Positions 51,367 through 60,417 are shown, numbered from the stretch's first letter. The stretch: DNA of 64,000 bases from JADHLJ01 sp038118725 (GCA_038118725.1 JAYOIK010000012.1:1-64000), one strand, 5' to 3'. Notes: generated by a model not told the origin, from the letters alone. Numbers and translations are program-made.

Positions 51367-52119
51367 ATGGGGTATCTCAGGCTTGGTGTGAACATTGACC
51401 ACGTCGCGACGATCAGAAACGCGCGCGGTGGTCTCCATCCCGATCCGGTGCGCGCCGCGCGTCTCGCCGCCGAGGCCGGCGCCGACGGGATCACCGCGCA
51501 TCTTCGAGAGGACCGCAGGCATATCTCGGACCATGATATCGAGCGGCTGGTGAATGAGATTGACCTGCCGCTCAATTTCGAGATGGCCGCGACCGAGGAG
51601 ATGCTGGAAATCGCGCTCCGCCACCGACCCCACGCCGTCTGCATCGTGCCCGAAAAGCGCGAGGAGGTGACCACCGAGGGCGGACTCGATGCCGCGGGTC
51701 AGCACAACCGGCTGAAACGCTATTGCGAGGAGATTGGCGCCGCCGGGTGCCGTGTTTCGCTGTTCATCGAGGCCGACCGGCGGCAACTGGAGGCGGCGAC
51801 CAGCCTCGGCGCCCCGGTCGTGGAGATCCATGCCGGCGCCTATTGCGAAGTGGACGAGGATCAACGACCGGCCGAACTCGCGCGCATTGTCGAGGCGGCC
51901 AAGATCGCGGAAACGCTCGGTCTGGAATGCCATGTCGGTCATGGCTTGAGTTTTGATACCGTTGCTCCCGTCGCGGCGATCCCGACGGTGACCGAGCTGA
52001 ATATCGGTCACTTCCTGATCGGCGAGGCGATTTTCGGTGGCTTGGAAAGCAGCATCAAGCGGATGCGGGCGCTGATGGATAACGCGCGCGCCGCCGCGAC
52101 CGGCCAAGTCAGCGCTTAG
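51367..52119 (+). CDS. pdxJ: Pyridoxine 5'-phosphate synthase
   Basis: A 250-residue PdxJ TIM barrel, condensing 3-amino-1-hydroxyacetone phosphate with deoxyxylulose phosphate in vitamin B6 synthesis. Motifs include LGVNIDHVATIRNARGG, GADGITAHLREDRRHI, LNFEMAATEEML and VGHGLSFDTV. It lies 40 bases after rsh and ten bases before acpS, as in the standard alphaproteobacterial block. Confidence 0.95.
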   Translation: MGYLRLGVNIDHVATIRNARGGLHPDPVRAARLAAEAGADGITAHLREDRRHISDHDIERLVNEIDLPLNFEMAATEEMLEIALRHRPHAVCIVPEKREEVTTEGGLDAAGQHNRLKRYCEEIGAAGCRVSLFIEADRRQLEAATSLGAPVVEIHAGAYCEVDEDQRPAELARIVEAAKIAETLGLECHVGHGLSFDTVAPVAAIPTVTELNIGHFLIGEAIFGGLESSIKRMRALMDNARAAATGQVSA

Positions 52120-52129
52120 AGGCTCGGGC

Positions 52130-52552
52130 ATGATAATCGGGATAGGCAACGACATCGTCGATATCGACCGTATCGCGCGAACCCTGGATCGTTTCGGCGA
52201 GCGTTTCATCAACCGGGTCTTCACGGAGGAAGAACGGAACAGAGCCGAGGGCAAGGCGACCTGGGCGGCAATCTACGCCAAGCGCTTTGCCGCCAAGGAA
52301 GCGGTCTGGAAGGCATTGGGGGAGGGGCCTCGGCTCGGCGTGGCGTGGCGCGAGCTCGCCGTGGGGAACGAGCCTTCGGGCAAGCCGCGTTTGACCTTGA
52401 GCGGAGTCGCGGCCCAACGTCTGTCCGACCTAACGCCCGCGGGCATGGAGCCGCGCATTGATCTCAGTCTGTCGGATGAGCCGCCCCTGGCCCAGGCATT
52501 CGTCGTCATCTCCGCGGAACCACCGTCTCATGCCGCGCTCCGGATTGAATGA
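52130..52552 (+). CDS. acpS: Holo-[acyl-carrier-protein] synthase
   Basis: A 140-residue AcpS phosphopantetheinyl transferase, which attaches the prosthetic group of CoA to acyl carrier protein. It has the Mg-binding Asp in GIGNDIVDIDRI and the second motif YAKRFAAKEAVWKALGEG. The start ATG follows pdxJ by ten bases. Length is normal for the family. Confidence 0.94.
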   Translation: MIIGIGNDIVDIDRIARTLDRFGERFINRVFTEEERNRAEGKATWAAIYAKRFAAKEAVWKALGEGPRLGVAWRELAVGNEPSGKPRLTLSGVAAQRLSDLTPAGMEPRIDLSLSDEPPLAQAFVVISAEPPSHAALRIE

Positions 52553-52692
52553 TCCGAACCACCACAACGGTCGAAGCTTGCCGCGCGCTGGGTTTTGCGG
52601 CATAGATCACGCCTCGCGACGATCTCCGCCCTTCGAACGCCGTTTCCGTCACGGGATCGCTGGATCGTCTTCCAACTAGCCGAAATATTCGC

Positions 52693-53445
52693 ATGATCGC
52701 ATCAACAGCCAGTAAGACCGGCGGGTTCCGGGAACTTGTCAAAACCGTGGTCGTGGCGGTTCTGATCGCGCTGAGCATTCGAACTTTCGCCTACGAGCCG
52801 TTCAACATCCCGTCGGGGTCGATGAAGCCGACCCTGCTGGTGGGTGACTATCTGTTCGTCTCCAAGATGTCGTATGGGTATAGCCGCTACTCGCTCCCCT
52901 TCGCGCCGCCGGTGATTCCGGGCCGGGTGCTGTTTACCGAGCCCGAGCGTGGCGATGTCATCGTCTTCAAGAAACCGTCCGATACCAGCACGGATTTCAT
53001 CAAGCGCCTGATCGGATTGCCGGGCGACAAGATTCAAGTACGAGAAGGCATTCTGCATATCAATGGCGTGGCGGTCCCGCGCCGGGCCGTCGAGGATTTC
53101 AAGGTCCGGGACGGTTTCGGGCGCGATCGCGGGCTGCGCCAATATGTCCAAACCTTGCCGAACGGTGTTCAACACCTGATCCTCGAGGCTCGAGGCGATA
53201 CCGGTGGCGCCGACAACACCCGAGTTTTCACCGTGCCGGACGGCTATTATTTCATGATGGGCGACAATCGGGACAACTCGGTCGACAGCCGGGATTCGAG
53301 CGTCGGCATGGTGCCCCGCCAGAACCTCGTTGGTCGAGCGGAGATCCTGTTTTGGGCATGGGACGGTCGAGAGGGGTCCTGGTGGGAGATTTGGAACTGG
53401 CCGAGCGCAATTCGGTTCAGCCGTTTGTTGAAATTCATCGAATGA
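52693..53445 (+). CDS. lepB: Signal peptidase I
   Basis: A 250-residue leader peptidase with one N-terminal membrane anchor (about residues 15-33). The catalytic pair is S43 in PSGSMKPTL and K104 in FIKRLIGLPGD, and the later GDNRDNSVDSR box is present. It removes signal peptides at the outer face of the inner membrane. The rnc start overlaps its stop (ATGA). Confidence 0.95.
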   Translation: MIASTASKTGGFRELVKTVVVAVLIALSIRTFAYEPFNIPSGSMKPTLLVGDYLFVSKMSYGYSRYSLPFAPPVIPGRVLFTEPERGDVIVFKKPSDTSTDFIKRLIGLPGDKIQVREGILHINGVAVPRRAVEDFKVRDGFGRDRGLRQYVQTLPNGVQHLILEARGDTGGADNTRVFTVPDGYYFMMGDNRDNSVDSRDSSVGMVPRQNLVGRAEILFWAWDGREGSWWEIWNWPSAIRFSRLLKFIE

Positions 53446-54137
53446 CACGGTGCCACGACAGCGACGGCGAGCTGGAGAAGCTCCTGGAGCATGACTTCAA
53501 GGCCCCCGATACACTCCGACGCGCCATCACGCATGCAAGCGCCGCCAAGGAAGTCTGGAACGCCTATGAGCGGCTCGAGTTCCTTGGCGACCGGGTGCTC
53601 GGCTTGATCGTCGCCGACCAATTGCTGGAGCGATTCCCCCGTGAACGCGAGGGCGAGATTGCCCGTCGTCATGTGCAATTGGTTCGCAAGGAAACCTTGG
53701 CCGAGGTCGCGCGGGGGCTCGATATCGGCGCGTATCTCGTGCTCTCCAGGGGCGAGGAAGAGGTTGGCGCGCGAGAGAGCGAAAGTATCCTTGCCGATGT
53801 CATGGAAGCGATACTGGGCGCTCTGTATCTGGATGGCGGCCTCGAAGTGGCGCGGCGTTTCGTCGTCAAGCATTGGACACCCCTGCTGGAGGCGGATCTG
53901 GAGCCGCCGCGCGACCCTAAGACGACCTTGCAGGAATGGGCGCAAGCGCGCCGTCATGGTTTGCCGTCCTATGTGATGGTGGGCCAGGAGGGGCCGTCGC
54001 ACGCGCCTGAGTTCACCATCCGGGTAACGGTGGCGGACTTTCCCGCGAGAACGGCCAAGGGCCGCTCCAAGCGCCATGCCGAACAGGCGGCGGCGGCCTT
54101 GCTTCTGGAGGACTTAAGCGCTGGGGAGCCGGCATGA
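53442..54137 (+). CDS. rnc: Ribonuclease III
   Basis: A 231-residue RNase III. The nuclease domain carries the signature ERLEFLGDRVLGL and the second acidic site in LADVMEAILGALYLDGG. The C-terminal dsRNA-binding domain spans about residues 155-225 (DPKTTLQEWAQ...KGRSKRHAEQAAAALLL). It processes rRNA and mRNA. ATG 53442 overlaps the lepB stop, and its own stop overlaps era, so lepB-rnc-era are translationally coupled. Confidence 0.95.
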   Translation: MTRCHDSDGELEKLLEHDFKAPDTLRRAITHASAAKEVWNAYERLEFLGDRVLGLIVADQLLERFPREREGEIARRHVQLVRKETLAEVARGLDIGAYLVLSRGEEEVGARESESILADVMEAILGALYLDGGLEVARRFVVKHWTPLLEADLEPPRDPKTTLQEWAQARRHGLPSYVMVGQEGPSHAPEFTIRVTVADFPARTAKGRSKRHAEQAAAALLLEDLSAGEPA

Positions 54138-55042
54138 CCGATGCGAACGCCACCCGGGCGGGGTTCGTCGCGCTGATAGGCGCTCCGAATGCCGGTAAAT
54201 CGACGCTTCTGAACCGCTTTGTCGGGTTCAAGCTCTCGATTGTGACCCATAAGGTGCAGACGACCCGGACTCGAATTCGCGGCGTCTGCATGGCCGGCCC
54301 GGCGCAGATCGTTTTCGTGGACACTCCCGGTATTTTCGAGCCCAGGCGCCGCCTTGATCGCGCGATGGTCGACGCGGCGTGGCAGGGCGCCGGAGACGCC
54401 GATGTCGTGGCGCTGCTCTATGACGTCGGCAAGCGCAAGATCGACGCCGATACCCAGCGGATCATTGACGGTCTCAAGGAAACCGGGCGCAAGGCCGTCT
54501 TGGTGCTTAACAAGGTGGATCTGGTGCGCCCCGAGGAGTTGCTGCCGCTCGCCGCCGCCTTTGACGCCGAGGAGATTTTCGAGGAAACCTTCATGGTCTC
54601 CGCCGAGTCCGGCGCGGGTTGCGATGATTTTCTGTCCTATCTGGCGGGGCGCATGCCCGAGGGGCCGTGGCTCTACCCGGAGGACGAGGCGTCCGATCTG
54701 CCGGAGCGTCTATTGGCCGCGGAGGTAACCCGCGAGCAGGTACTGCTGCGTCTGCATCAGGAACTCCCCTACGCCGCCACCGTCGAGACCGAGCAATGGA
54801 CCGAGCGCGAGGACGGCGAGGTCGTGATCAACCAGGTGCTCTACGTGACCCGTCCCGGCCACAAGAAGATCGCGCTCGGCAAGGGCGGCTCGATGATCAA
54901 GGCGATCGGCAGCGCCAGCCGCGCCGAGCTTCGAAAACTCCTGGGGCGGCCGGTGCATCTGTTCCTGTTCGTGAAGGTGCGCGAGAATTGGATGGACGAC
55001 CCCGACCGTTACGCCATCTGGGGGCTTGATCCCAACGCCTGA
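54134..55042 (+). CDS. era: GTPase Era
   Basis: A 302-residue Era. The GTPase motifs are GAPNAGKST (G1), QTTRTRIRG (G2), DTPG (G3) and NKVD (G4). The C-terminal KH domain contains HKKIALGKGGSMIKAIG. It binds the 3' end of 16S rRNA and acts in 30S assembly. It starts in the rnc stop and precedes recO by 17 bases. Confidence 0.96.
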   Translation: MTDANATRAGFVALIGAPNAGKSTLLNRFVGFKLSIVTHKVQTTRTRIRGVCMAGPAQIVFVDTPGIFEPRRRLDRAMVDAAWQGAGDADVVALLYDVGKRKIDADTQRIIDGLKETGRKAVLVLNKVDLVRPEELLPLAAAFDAEEIFEETFMVSAESGAGCDDFLSYLAGRMPEGPWLYPEDEASDLPERLLAAEVTREQVLLRLHQELPYAATVETEQWTEREDGEVVINQVLYVTRPGHKKIALGKGGSMIKAIGSASRAELRKLLGRPVHLFLFVKVRENWMDDPDRYAIWGLDPNA

Positions 55043-55059
55043 GGGAGCCGCGCAACGCC

Positions 55060-55794
55060 ATGGAATGGACCGATGAAGGGATCGTTCTGGCCTCGCGCCC
55101 GCATGGCGAGTCCGCGGCCGTGGTGGTGCTGCTGACCGCGGAACACGGGCGGCACGCCGGTTTGGTGCGCGGCGCCACCTCGCCACGGGCCCGAGGCGTC
55201 TTGCAGCCCGGCAATCGGGTCGAGGCGACGTGGACGGCGCGTCTGGCCGAGCATCTCGGCTCCTACCGGATTGAACTGAAGGAAAGTCACGCGCCGGAGT
55301 TATTCGACGACGCGCTGAAGCTCGCCGGTCTGGCCTCGGCCTCGGCGGTGGCGGAACGCGCGCTGCCGGAGCGAGAGCCGCATCCGGGGATCCACGATGC
55401 CTTCAACGCCTTGATCGGCGCCATGGAGATGGCCGAACTCGGTTCCGCCTGGGTCGCGGCCTATGTGAAATGGGAACTGGGTGTTCTGGCCGAGCTTGGC
55501 TTTGGCCTGGATCTCGAGCATTGCGCGGTGACCGGCAACAATGACGAACTGGCCTATGTCAGTCCGCGCTCGGGCCGGGCGGTCTCGCTATCGGCGGGCG
55601 AGCCGTATCGCGAGAAACTGCTGAAATTGCCTGACTTTCTGATCGGCCGTGGCGGCGGCGAGCAAGAGGATCTGTTGGCCGGCATGAAGCTCACCGGGTT
55701 CTTCCTGGAACGCCACGTTTTCGGCGCCCAAGGCGAGGCCCCGCCGGCGGCGCGGGATCGGTTTCTCGAGAGGTTGCGAGCGACCTCCGAGTAA
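55060..55794 (+). CDS. recO: DNA repair protein RecO
   Basis: A 244-residue RecO. The N-terminal OB fold reads EWTDEGIVLASRPHGESAAVVVLLTAEHGRHAGLVRGA, followed by the helical domain with LELGVLAELGFGLDLEHCAVTG-like sequence. The zinc-site cysteines seen in some RecO proteins are absent apart from the one in EHCAVTG. It loads RecA together with RecF/RecR. It is the last gene of the conserved block. Confidence 0.93.
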   Translation: MEWTDEGIVLASRPHGESAAVVVLLTAEHGRHAGLVRGATSPRARGVLQPGNRVEATWTARLAEHLGSYRIELKESHAPELFDDALKLAGLASASAVAERALPEREPHPGIHDAFNALIGAMEMAELGSAWVAAYVKWELGVLAELGFGLDLEHCAVTGNNDELAYVSPRSGRAVSLSAGEPYREKLLKLPDFLIGRGGGEQEDLLAGMKLTGFFLERHVFGAQGEAPPAARDRFLERLRATSE

Positions 55795-55883
55795 CCGGGC
55801 AAGATTAGCGTTGGCGCGGTCATTCACAGCCGCTGGTATCCTGTTCTAGTATACGGATCTGAATGTCTCCTGGAGTTTCCGCG

Positions 55884-56741
55884 ATGCTTGGTGATCCGCC
55901 CGTCTCGAAATATCTGACCTGCGCCGGTCGCGAGATTCACTATCTCGAATGGGGCGCCGCCGATCTGCCGCCGGTTGTCGCCTGGCATGGACTTGCCCGG
56001 GTCGGGCGCGACTTCGACGCCCTGGCGCGAGAGTTGGCGCCGAGTTATCGGGTGATCGCGCCGGACACGATCGGCCGCGGCCTCAGCCAGTGGGTCGAGG
56101 ACGGCGCGGCCCAGGGTGACGCCGAGTACTGCTTTGATGTTTATGAGAAAATCGCCATCGATCTCTGCGATCAATTGGGCATGGAGAGTCTGCGCTGGGT
56201 CGGCACCTCAATGGGGGGCAGCTTCGGCATGTGGCTCGCCGGGGGCGCGATGCGGGATCGGATCAGCCATCTGGTGATCAACGATATCGGCCCCGAGCTT
56301 CCTCAGGCCGCGATCGACCGGATCGTTACTTATCTCGGAAACCCGCCGGATTTCGAGACCGTGGGCGAGCTTGAGCGCTATTTGCGTACGGTTTACGCGC
56401 CCTTCGGCTATATCCCCGGCGATGAGTGGCGGGCGATGACCGAGGCGTCGTTCCGCCGACTTCCCAACGGCCGGGTGACCTCGCATTACGACCCCCGGAT
56501 CGCGCGCCAGTTCGTCACCCATCCCGATGATTGGCGACTCTGGGATCGCTATGACTCGATCACCGCCAAAACCTTCTTGCTACGCGGCGAGTATTCCGAC
56601 CTTCTTAGCCCCGAGATGACCGAGGAAATGACCCGTCGTGGGCCCAGGACCGAGGTGCTTCAATGCGCCGGCTGCGGCCACGCGCCGGCCTTGAACGTGC
56701 CGGTTCAGACCGAGGCGATCGCCGCGTTTCTGGCGCGCTAG
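55884..56741 (+). CDS. Alpha/beta hydrolase
   Basis: A 285-residue alpha/beta-hydrolase. It has VVAWHGLARVGRDFDALARELA, the nucleophile elbow WVGTSMGGSFGMW, an acid candidate in LLRGEYSDLLS and the catalytic His in CAGCGHAPALN. It resembles small lactonases and meta-cleavage hydrolases. ATG 55884 has GGAG eight bases ahead and is preferred over ATG 55863. It lies 51 bases ahead of the HyuB gene on the same strand; whether it serves the box pathway further downstream is unclear. Confidence 0.85.
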   Translation: MLGDPPVSKYLTCAGREIHYLEWGAADLPPVVAWHGLARVGRDFDALARELAPSYRVIAPDTIGRGLSQWVEDGAAQGDAEYCFDVYEKIAIDLCDQLGMESLRWVGTSMGGSFGMWLAGGAMRDRISHLVINDIGPELPQAAIDRIVTYLGNPPDFETVGELERYLRTVYAPFGYIPGDEWRAMTEASFRRLPNGRVTSHYDPRIARQFVTHPDDWRLWDRYDSITAKTFLLRGEYSDLLSPEMTEEMTRRGPRTEVLQCAGCGHAPALNVPVQTEAIAAFLAR

Positions 56742-56792
56742 GCCGTGATGGCCTAGGCTCTTGAGAGCTGTGAATCCAGGTGGAGGAGAGTG

Positions 56793-58466
56793 ATGGCCAA
56801 GGCGGGAGAGGTTGACCCGATTACCCTGACGGTGATCTGGAACACGATGCTGTCCATCGCCGAGGAACTGGGCACGACCCTGCGTCACACGGCCTTTTCC
56901 GAGGGCGTGCGGGAGGGGGATGATTTCTCCACGGCCTTGTTTGATTCCAATGCCTTAATGATCGCCCAGGGTAATTTCAGCCCCGGCCATCTCGGCGCCA
57001 TGCCGACCTGCGTGAAGCGGGCGCTGGAGTATATTCCCCCCGAGAGCCTGGGGCCGGGGGACTCGATCCTGTTGAACGATTCCTTCATTGGCTCCGGCCA
57101 TTTTCCCGATACCTTCCAAATCATGCCGGTTTTCGAGGCCGACCGTCTGATCGGCTATGTCGCCTGCTCGGCGCATCAGGTCGACATGGGCGGCGCGGCG
57201 CCGGGCTCGCAGAAGGTTCACGGGGTGACCGAGGCGTTTCAGGAGGGGCTTCGGATCCTGCCGGTTCGCTTTGTGCGCGGTGGGGTGATCGACGAGGATA
57301 TTCTGCGTATCGTGCTCGGCAATGTGCGCATGCCCGAGAAGGTCCGGGGCGACCTTTTGGCCCAGCATACCGCCAATCTCACCGCCGCCGAGCGGCTTCG
57401 CTTGCTGTTCCACGAGCATGGGAGCGAGACCGTCGAGAGAGCGTATGAGGCGATTCTCGACCGCTCCGAGGCGGCGATGCGCGAGGCCTTGGCCAAGGTT
57501 CCGGCGGGGACCTATAGCTTCGAGGACCGGATGGATGATTACGGGCCGGGGACCGAGCCGGTGATCATGGCCGTCGATATCACCTTCGACGGTAAGGGTT
57601 CGGTGGAGCTGGATTTTTCCCGCTCATCCGATCAGGTGCCGGCGGCGATCAATTCCTACATCAACTATACCCGCGCCTATGCCCTGTTCGCGATCAAGGT
57701 GTTCTGCGACGCGCGCCAGCCCCAGACCGAGGGGGCGATGCGTCCGATCAGCATCACCGCGCGCGAGGGATGCTTCTTTAACCCAAGGTTTCCGGCGCCT
57801 TCCGGCGGTCGGGCGATCCTTCAGATCCGCATCTTCGACACCATCAACGGGGCCATGGCCAAGGCCTTGCCGGAGCGCGCCATGGGGGCGTTCTCGCATT
57901 GGTCGAACCCGAATATCGGCGGCATCGATGACCGGACCGGCAAGCCCTTCGTGATGTATGACCTGGGCCTCGCCGGTTACGGGGGTAGGCATGGCGAGGA
58001 TGGGCCCGAGGCGATGACCCCGGTGATGAACTGCACCAATATTCCGGTCGAGGTGCACGAGACCCATAACCCGATCCGGGTCCGCCGAATGGAGCTGCTG
58101 GCCGATACCGGCGGGGCCGGGCGGTGGCGCGGTGGCTGCGGCATGTTGAAGGAGATCGAGCTGCTGAATTCCAGCGCGGTTCTCTCGCATCTGGGAGACC
58201 GGCACACGGTCCAGCCCTATGGGGTTTTTGGCGGAAAACCGGGCTCTTTGGCGGAAAGTACCCTGTATCGGGGGAATGAAAAGATCACCCTGCATTCCAA
58301 GGACGTGAAGCCCCTGCGCAAGGGGGATGTGTTGAGCTTCACCCTCTCCGGCGCCGGGGGATACGGTCCACCGGAGGAGCGCCAAGTGGAATCCATCGAA
58401 CGTGATTTGGCGGACGGCTATGTGTCGGAGTCGGCGGTAGCGCGGGATTACGGCTACACGCGCTAG
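56793..58466 (+). CDS. Hydantoinase/oxoprolinase B-type subunit (HyuB)
   Basis: A 557-residue HyuB-family protein. It has DPITLTVIWNTMLSIAEELGTTLRHTAFS, the FSTALFDSNALMIAQGNFSPGHLGAM segment, LNDSFIGSGHFPDTF and the late RVRRMELLADTGGAGRWRGGCG motif. HyuB normally pairs with HyuA to hydrolyse a cyclic amide with ATP, or to carboxylate in acetone carboxylase. No HyuA is adjacent. Two HyuA-type proteins exist at 31319 and 43548. ATG 56793 has GGAGGAG ahead; a GTG at 56790 is in frame. Confidence 0.9.
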   Translation: MAKAGEVDPITLTVIWNTMLSIAEELGTTLRHTAFSEGVREGDDFSTALFDSNALMIAQGNFSPGHLGAMPTCVKRALEYIPPESLGPGDSILLNDSFIGSGHFPDTFQIMPVFEADRLIGYVACSAHQVDMGGAAPGSQKVHGVTEAFQEGLRILPVRFVRGGVIDEDILRIVLGNVRMPEKVRGDLLAQHTANLTAAERLRLLFHEHGSETVERAYEAILDRSEAAMREALAKVPAGTYSFEDRMDDYGPGTEPVIMAVDITFDGKGSVELDFSRSSDQVPAAINSYINYTRAYALFAIKVFCDARQPQTEGAMRPISITAREGCFFNPRFPAPSGGRAILQIRIFDTINGAMAKALPERAMGAFSHWSNPNIGGIDDRTGKPFVMYDLGLAGYGGRHGEDGPEAMTPVMNCTNIPVEVHETHNPIRVRRMELLADTGGAGRWRGGCGMLKEIELLNSSAVLSHLGDRHTVQPYGVFGGKPGSLAESTLYRGNEKITLHSKDVKPLRKGDVLSFTLSGAGGYGPPEERQVESIERDLADGYVSESAVARDYGYTR

Positions 58467-58470
58467 ATTG

Positions 58471-58515
58471 TGCATTTTAATGCATAAATTATAAGGCAAT
58501 GTGCATTTTAACGCA
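58471..58515. promoter_or_regulatory. Two BoxR/BzdR-type operator-like sites upstream of boxC
   Basis: TGCATTTTAATGCA at 58471-58484 is an exact TGCA-N6-TGCA unit. TGCATTTTAACGCA at 58502-58515 repeats it with one base changed. The units start 31 bases apart, about three helical turns, and end seven bases before a predicted -35 element. Operators of the TGCA-N6-TGCA type are known for the BzdR/BoxR repressors of benzoyl-CoA pathways, and a BoxR gene lies 3.5 kb downstream. The region is strikingly AT-rich. Confidence 0.8.
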
Positions 58516-58521
58516 TTTTTC

Positions 58522-58549
58522 TTGACGGGAAATCGCGCCTCCCTATGCT
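58522..58549 (+). promoter_or_regulatory. Predicted sigma-70-type promoter of boxC
   Basis: TTGACG at 58522-58527 and TATGCT at 58544-58549 with a 16-base spacer. A transcript from here would begin near 58556 and carry the boxC ribosome site (GGAGGA) at about 58585. It rules out a start codon at 58545, which lies inside the -10 element, and supports ATG 58599. Confidence 0.65.
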
Positions 58550-58598
58550 GCGTCTGATATCGGACCGCGGCAAAACCGGGTTTTGGAGGACAGTTTCC

Positions 58599-60248
58599 AT
58601 GCGCATCGGTTTCGAGACCCATCCGTCCCGCTATCGTCATTGGCGGATCGAGATCGATGGCCCCCGCGCCGACCTGATCATGGATGTCGATGAGACCGGT
58701 GGTCTGTTCGAGGGCTATGAGCTGAAACTCAACTCTTATGACCTGGGAGTCGATATCGAGTTGCGCGACGCGATCGAGCGGCTCCGCTTTGAGCATCCCG
58801 AGGTCCGGGCCGTGGTGCTGCGCTCGGGTAAGGAGCGGGTGTTCTGCGCCGGCGCGAATATCCGAATGCTCGCCGGGGCGCCCCATGCCCATAAGGTCAA
58901 TTTCTGCAAATTCACCAACGAGACCCGCAACGCGATGGAGGATGCCTCGGCGCATTCGAACCAGCGTTATATCGCGGCGGTGAGCGGCGCCTGCGCCGGC
59001 GGCGGGTATGAGCTCGCGCTCGCCAGCGATCATATCATCCTGGTTGACGATGGCGCGAGTTCGGTCTCGCTGCCGGAGGTCGCGCTCCTGGCGGTGCTGC
59101 CGGGGACCGGCGGGGTGACCAGGGTGACCGATAAGCGCAAGGTGCGCCGGGACCGCGCCGATATCTTCTGCTCGACCGAGGAGGGGGCCCGCGGTCGCCG
59201 CGCCCTGGACTGGCGCCTGGTCGATGAGGTGGTGCCGCCGTCCAAGTTCGACGACGCGGTCGACGCGAAGGTCCGGGAAACGATAGGTGGAGATAGGAAT
59301 TCCGGGGAAACCGGCATTCCGCTCGGCCCCCTTGATAGGACGATCGAGGCCGATCGACTTTCCTATTCGACCCTCGGCGTCGAGATTGACCGGAGCGCGC
59401 GGCTCGCCACCATCACGATCGCCGGTCCCGATGCCGGCCCGCCCGCCGATGCCGCCGCGATGCTGGCCGAGGGCGACGGCTTCTGGCCGCTTCGTCTGGC
59501 GCGGGAGTTGGATGACGCGCTGTTGCATCTGCGGTTCAACGAGCTGGAAGTCGCGGTCATCGCCTTCAAGGCCGAGGGTGACCCGGCGACGGTGATGGGT
59601 TTTGACGGCTTCCTGCAAGCCCATGACACACATTGGCTGGTCCGCGAGACCCGGCTGCTCTGGACCCGGGTGATGAAGCGGGTGGATCTCACCTCGCGCT
59701 CGCTGGTCGCGCTTCTGGAGCCTGGAAGCTGTTTCGCCGGTTTCCTGGCCGAGCTCGCCTTCGCCGCCGATCGCGGTTACATGGCCGACGGGGTGTTCGA
59801 CGGCGACAACCGGCCCGAGGCCACGCTGACCCTGAGCGCGGCGAATTTCGGCGCCCACCCGATGTCCAACGGCCTCTCGCGCCTGGCCACCCGGTTCCTG
59901 GGCGAGCCCGAGGCGCTTGAGGGACTGGAGGCACAAATCGGCGAGGCGCTGGAGGCCTCGGATGCCGATGACCTCGGCCTGGTGACGGCGGCGCTGGATG
60001 ATATCGACTGGGAGGACGAGGTGCGGCTGTTCCTGGAGGAACGCGCCAGCTTCTCGCCCGACGCGCTGACCGGGCTCGAGGCCAATACCCGCTTCGCCGG
60101 GCCCGAGACCATGGAGACCAAGATCTTCGGTCGTCTGACCGCCTGGCAAAACTGGATCTTCCAGCGCCCGAACGCGGTCGGCGACGCCGGCGCCCTCGGC
60201 CGCTACGGCAGCGGCCAAGGCGCCGATTTCGACAAGCGGCGGGTGTGA
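58599..60248 (+). CDS. boxC: Benzoyl-CoA dihydrodiol lyase / 2,3-epoxybenzoyl-CoA dihydrolase
   Basis: A 549-residue BoxC, a double enoyl-CoA hydratase-like protein that opens the ring of 2,3-epoxybenzoyl-CoA, giving 3,4-dehydroadipyl-CoA semialdehyde and formate. Family marks: LKLNSYDLGVDIELRDAIER, VFCAGANIRMLAGAPHAHKV, FCKFTNETRNAMEDASAHS and GGGYELALASDHIILVDDG in the N-terminal crotonase part, then a second crotonase-like half from about residue 270. The start is ATG 58599 behind a GGAGGA site and downstream of the predicted promoter and operators. boxB follows after a palindromic element. Confidence 0.94.
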   Translation: MRIGFETHPSRYRHWRIEIDGPRADLIMDVDETGGLFEGYELKLNSYDLGVDIELRDAIERLRFEHPEVRAVVLRSGKERVFCAGANIRMLAGAPHAHKVNFCKFTNETRNAMEDASAHSNQRYIAAVSGACAGGGYELALASDHIILVDDGASSVSLPEVALLAVLPGTGGVTRVTDKRKVRRDRADIFCSTEEGARGRRALDWRLVDEVVPPSKFDDAVDAKVRETIGGDRNSGETGIPLGPLDRTIEADRLSYSTLGVEIDRSARLATITIAGPDAGPPADAAAMLAEGDGFWPLRLARELDDALLHLRFNELEVAVIAFKAEGDPATVMGFDGFLQAHDTHWLVRETRLLWTRVMKRVDLTSRSLVALLEPGSCFAGFLAELAFAADRGYMADGVFDGDNRPEATLTLSAANFGAHPMSNGLSRLATRFLGEPEALEGLEAQIGEALEASDADDLGLVTAALDDIDWEDEVRLFLEERASFSPDALTGLEANTRFAGPETMETKIFGRLTAWQNWIFQRPNAVGDAGALGRYGSGQGADFDKRRV

Positions 60249-60266
60249 TGGGGGTGGCGCTATTGG

Positions 60267-60381
60267 CCAACAAGACCCTTCGAGACGTGACCCGAGGGCC
60301 ACTCCTCAGGGTGAGTGTGACGGGAAACAATACGACTGACCCTGAGGAGCGGCGAAGCCGCGTCTCGAAGGGTCTTGTTGG
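60267..60381. repeat. Large palindromic element between boxC and boxB
   Basis: Outer arms CCAACAAGACCCTTCGAGACG (60267-60287; the reverse complement is at 60361-60381) match perfectly over 21 bp. Inner arms CTCCTCAGGGT at 60302-60312 and ACCCTGAGGAG at 60339-60349 match over 11 bp. Sequences of this CTTCGAGACG/CTCCTCAGGG type are widespread alphaproteobacterial intergenic repeats. In the boxCB transcript it would fold into a long hairpin and may protect or attenuate the message. Confidence 0.85.
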
Positions 60382-60417
60382 CGGGATGACGAAGTTAGGT
60401 AACCAGGAGCAAATCCA

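Noticed and set aside
58545..58598. A boxC start at ATG 58545
   Set aside because: It would lie within the predicted -10 element. ATG 58599 has a GGAGGA site and matches the family N-terminus.
57624..60302. An 892-codon open frame antisense to HyuB and boxC
   Set aside because: It runs through the boxC promoter and operators and the palindromic element, has no family similarity, and is a by-product of GC-rich codons on the other strand.
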